The position numbers and the translations under genes were made by a program. A stretch of DNA of 6,794 nt, taken from NCBI GenBank assembly GCA_023441125.1, contig JAEZQV010000309.1, positions 1 through 6,794 on the forward strand, written 5' to 3'. Positions 5,647 to 6,794 of the stretch are shown piece after piece. The DNA is from Bacillota bacterium (GTDB lineage: Bacteria > Bacillota_C > Negativicutes > Sporomusales > Sporomusaceae). The notes beneath the pieces were generated by a model. It did no database searches and was not told the DNA's origin. It saw nothing but the letters and a program-made list of their open reading frames with translations. Positions within the stretch are counted from its first letter, which is position 1; every line of letters starts with the position of its first letter.

Positions 5647-6794
5647 GTGCACAAACATATGATAAAATGGGTATTGCTGGCTGTTGCGCTGCTTTTTGTC
5701 CCCCTGTCCGTGCAGGCTGCCGGCCTGTCCGGCGGCCTGGCAGCCCTGGCGCCGGCGGAACCGAGCCTGCGCGTAGGGATACTGACCAATCAGCAAAGCG
5801 TTCAAATCTCGGCGGATGCCAGTTTTGACCTGGTTGATACCGCGGAAGCCAAGGTGCTGGGCAGTTTCCGCGCTTACGATACGGCAACCCTTACTTTGCG
5901 GGACGGCTATTTTTATATTAACGGTGTGCCGGCTTTGGCAATGGGGATTGAAGTGGTTCACAAAAAAGAAGACCTGATTGTGGCTGTGGAGCAATATATC
6001 CATATCAACAACCGTCGCTACCGGGGCGATATCAGTATTCACCGTACGGCAGGCAAAACGGGTATGACAGTAATCAACACGCTGCCGGTGGAACAATATC
6101 TGTACGGCGTCATCAAAAATGAAATCTCACCCGACTGGGCCATGGAGGCCGTAAAAGCTCAGGCTGTAGCTGCCCGGACGTACGCAATGGCCAATTATAA
6201 TAAGCATAAAGCCGACGGGTTTGACGTTTGCGCGACCACCGACTGCCAGGTATATGGCGGCCGGGAAAGCGAGGCGCCCCGCGCTATCGAAGCCGTAGAT
6301 GCGACCCGCGGCCTGGTATTGATGAATAACGGCAAGCTGATTACGGCCTATTTTCACAGTAGTTCAGGCGGCTATACCGAAAATAGTGAAAACGTCTGGT
6401 CAGCACAGCAGCCTTATCTGCGCGGGGTAGTTGACTATGACCAGAACTGCCCCTATTATAAATGGGAGAAAAAGCTGACCGTTGCTGAACTCAATCAGGC
6501 CATTGGCAAGGCCGGCTACAATATCGGCAGTTTGCAGGCTATAGAATTATCGCCTTTGAGTAAACCACCGGTATTCGGTACAGATCGCGGCATATCCGGC
6601 CGGGTAAAAAACATCCGGTTCCTGGGCACCGGCGGCAGTATCCAGGTGCCTGGCGAGAAACTAAGGCGCATCCTTGATTTAAAGAGCACGCTGTTCGACC
6701 TGGCGGTTACCAGGGAACAGCCGGCTTTGGCCACACCTGTTTACAGCGGTCATGGCCAGGAACTGCCCCATGGCGAGTTCACCCTGGCGGCGAT
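5647..6794 (+). CDS. SpoIID/LytB-domain protein, cut at window end
   Basis: The frame stays open to the window edge, giving 382 residues. A basic head and hydrophobic core (MHKHMIKWVLLAVALLFVPL) followed by SVQA-AG look like a cleavable signal peptide (cut after about residue 24). Residues about 40-140 form an N-terminal beta-rich region beginning LRVGILTNQQ. The SpoIID/LytB core follows: LPVEQYLYGVIKNEISPDW (146-164), in which Glu159 matches the catalytic glutamate of SpoIID, then EAVKAQAVAARTYA (167-180). After these come CATTDCQVYGG (195-205), YFHSSSGG (235-242) and GRVKNIRFLG (318-327). The family's late GHGVGMSQ-type motif is not yet reached. SpoIID proper is a lytic transglycosylase acting on stem-less peptidoglycan during engulfment. 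Whether this copy is the sporulation enzyme or a paralogue is undecided. It follows the DUF2905 gene by 16 bp. Confidence 0.9.
   Translation, partial: MHKHMIKWVLLAVALLFVPLSVQAAGLSGGLAALAPAEPSLRVGILTNQQSVQISADASFDLVDTAEAKVLGSFRAYDTATLTLRDGYFYINGVPALAMGIEVVHKKEDLIVAVEQYIHINNRRYRGDISIHRTAGKTGMTVINTLPVEQYLYGVIKNEISPDWAMEAVKAQAVAARTYAMANYNKHKADGFDVCATTDCQVYGGRESEAPRAIEAVDATRGLVLMNNGKLITAYFHSSSGGYTENSENVWSAQQPYLRGVVDYDQNCPYYKWEKKLTVAELNQAIGKAGYNIGSLQAIELSPLSKPPVFGTDRGISGRVKNIRFLGTGGSIQVPGEKLRRILDLKSTLFDLAVTREQPALATPVYSGHGQELPHGEFTLAA

Noticed and set aside
5656..5663. CATATGAT, an exact match to a sigma-E -10 (CATANNNT)
   Set aside because: It lies inside the SpoIID-like coding region after the chosen start, and no ATATT-like -35 is present at the right distance. 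Short matches like this are common.
5578..6096. 172-codon minus-strand open frame
   Set aside because: It lies opposite the end of the DUF2905 gene and the SpoIID-like gene, both well supported. Its product is rich in H, R, Q and C without a recognisable domain, so it is a shadow frame.
1..6794. CRISPR arrays, tRNA or rRNA genes, insertion sequences
   Set aside because: No spaced repeats, tRNA-like cloverleaf sequence, transposase frame or terminal inverted repeats were seen by eye.

Overview
The window reads as a chromosomal segment from an anaerobic, endospore-forming Firmicute. A Sporomusaceae-like member of the Negativicutes is my best guess. This rests on a BofC-family protein next to ruvCAB, a SpoIID/LytB-domain protein downstream, and the oxygen-sensitive-type epoxyqueuosine reductase QueH. 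The taxon is inferred from gene order and protein style, not from any search. All genes are on the + strand; every sizeable minus-strand open frame lies over a well-supported gene and looks like a shadow.

Region 1 (1-1878) is the end of a Tad/Flp-type pilus or secretion locus. It holds the C-terminal part of a TadC-like inner-membrane protein, a DUF192 protein overlapping it by 4 bp, and a TadE/G-like membrane-anchored surface protein with a long beta-rich Gly/Asn/Ser/Thr tail. A 104-bp spacer follows. It carries a sequence resembling a forespore (sigma-F/G type) promoter and a strong ribosome binding site.

Region 2 (1983-2620) is bofC, a sporulation gene closed by a clear intrinsic terminator just after its stop codon. 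It therefore looks like a single-gene unit.

Region 3 (2684-end) is a compact run of six genes: ruvC, ruvA, ruvB, queH, a DUF2905 small membrane protein and a SpoIID/LytB-domain protein cut by the window end. Spacings run from a 17-bp overlap to 19 bp, so they are probably co-transcribed. RuvA and RuvB form the branch-migration motor on Holliday junctions and RuvC cuts them. QueH makes the last step of queuosine synthesis in tRNA, and the SpoIID-like protein acts on peptidoglycan outside the membrane. From family knowledge, queA and tgt often follow in related genomes, but they are not visible here.

Three starts are placed by ribosome binding site spacing rather than by the longest frame: the TadG-like gene (GTG 697), queH (ATG 4849) and the SpoIID-like gene (GTG 5647). 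Most of the window is ordinary conserved sequence. The least explained parts are the TadG-like surface protein, the DUF192 gene inside the Tad locus, and the candidate forespore promoter of bofC.
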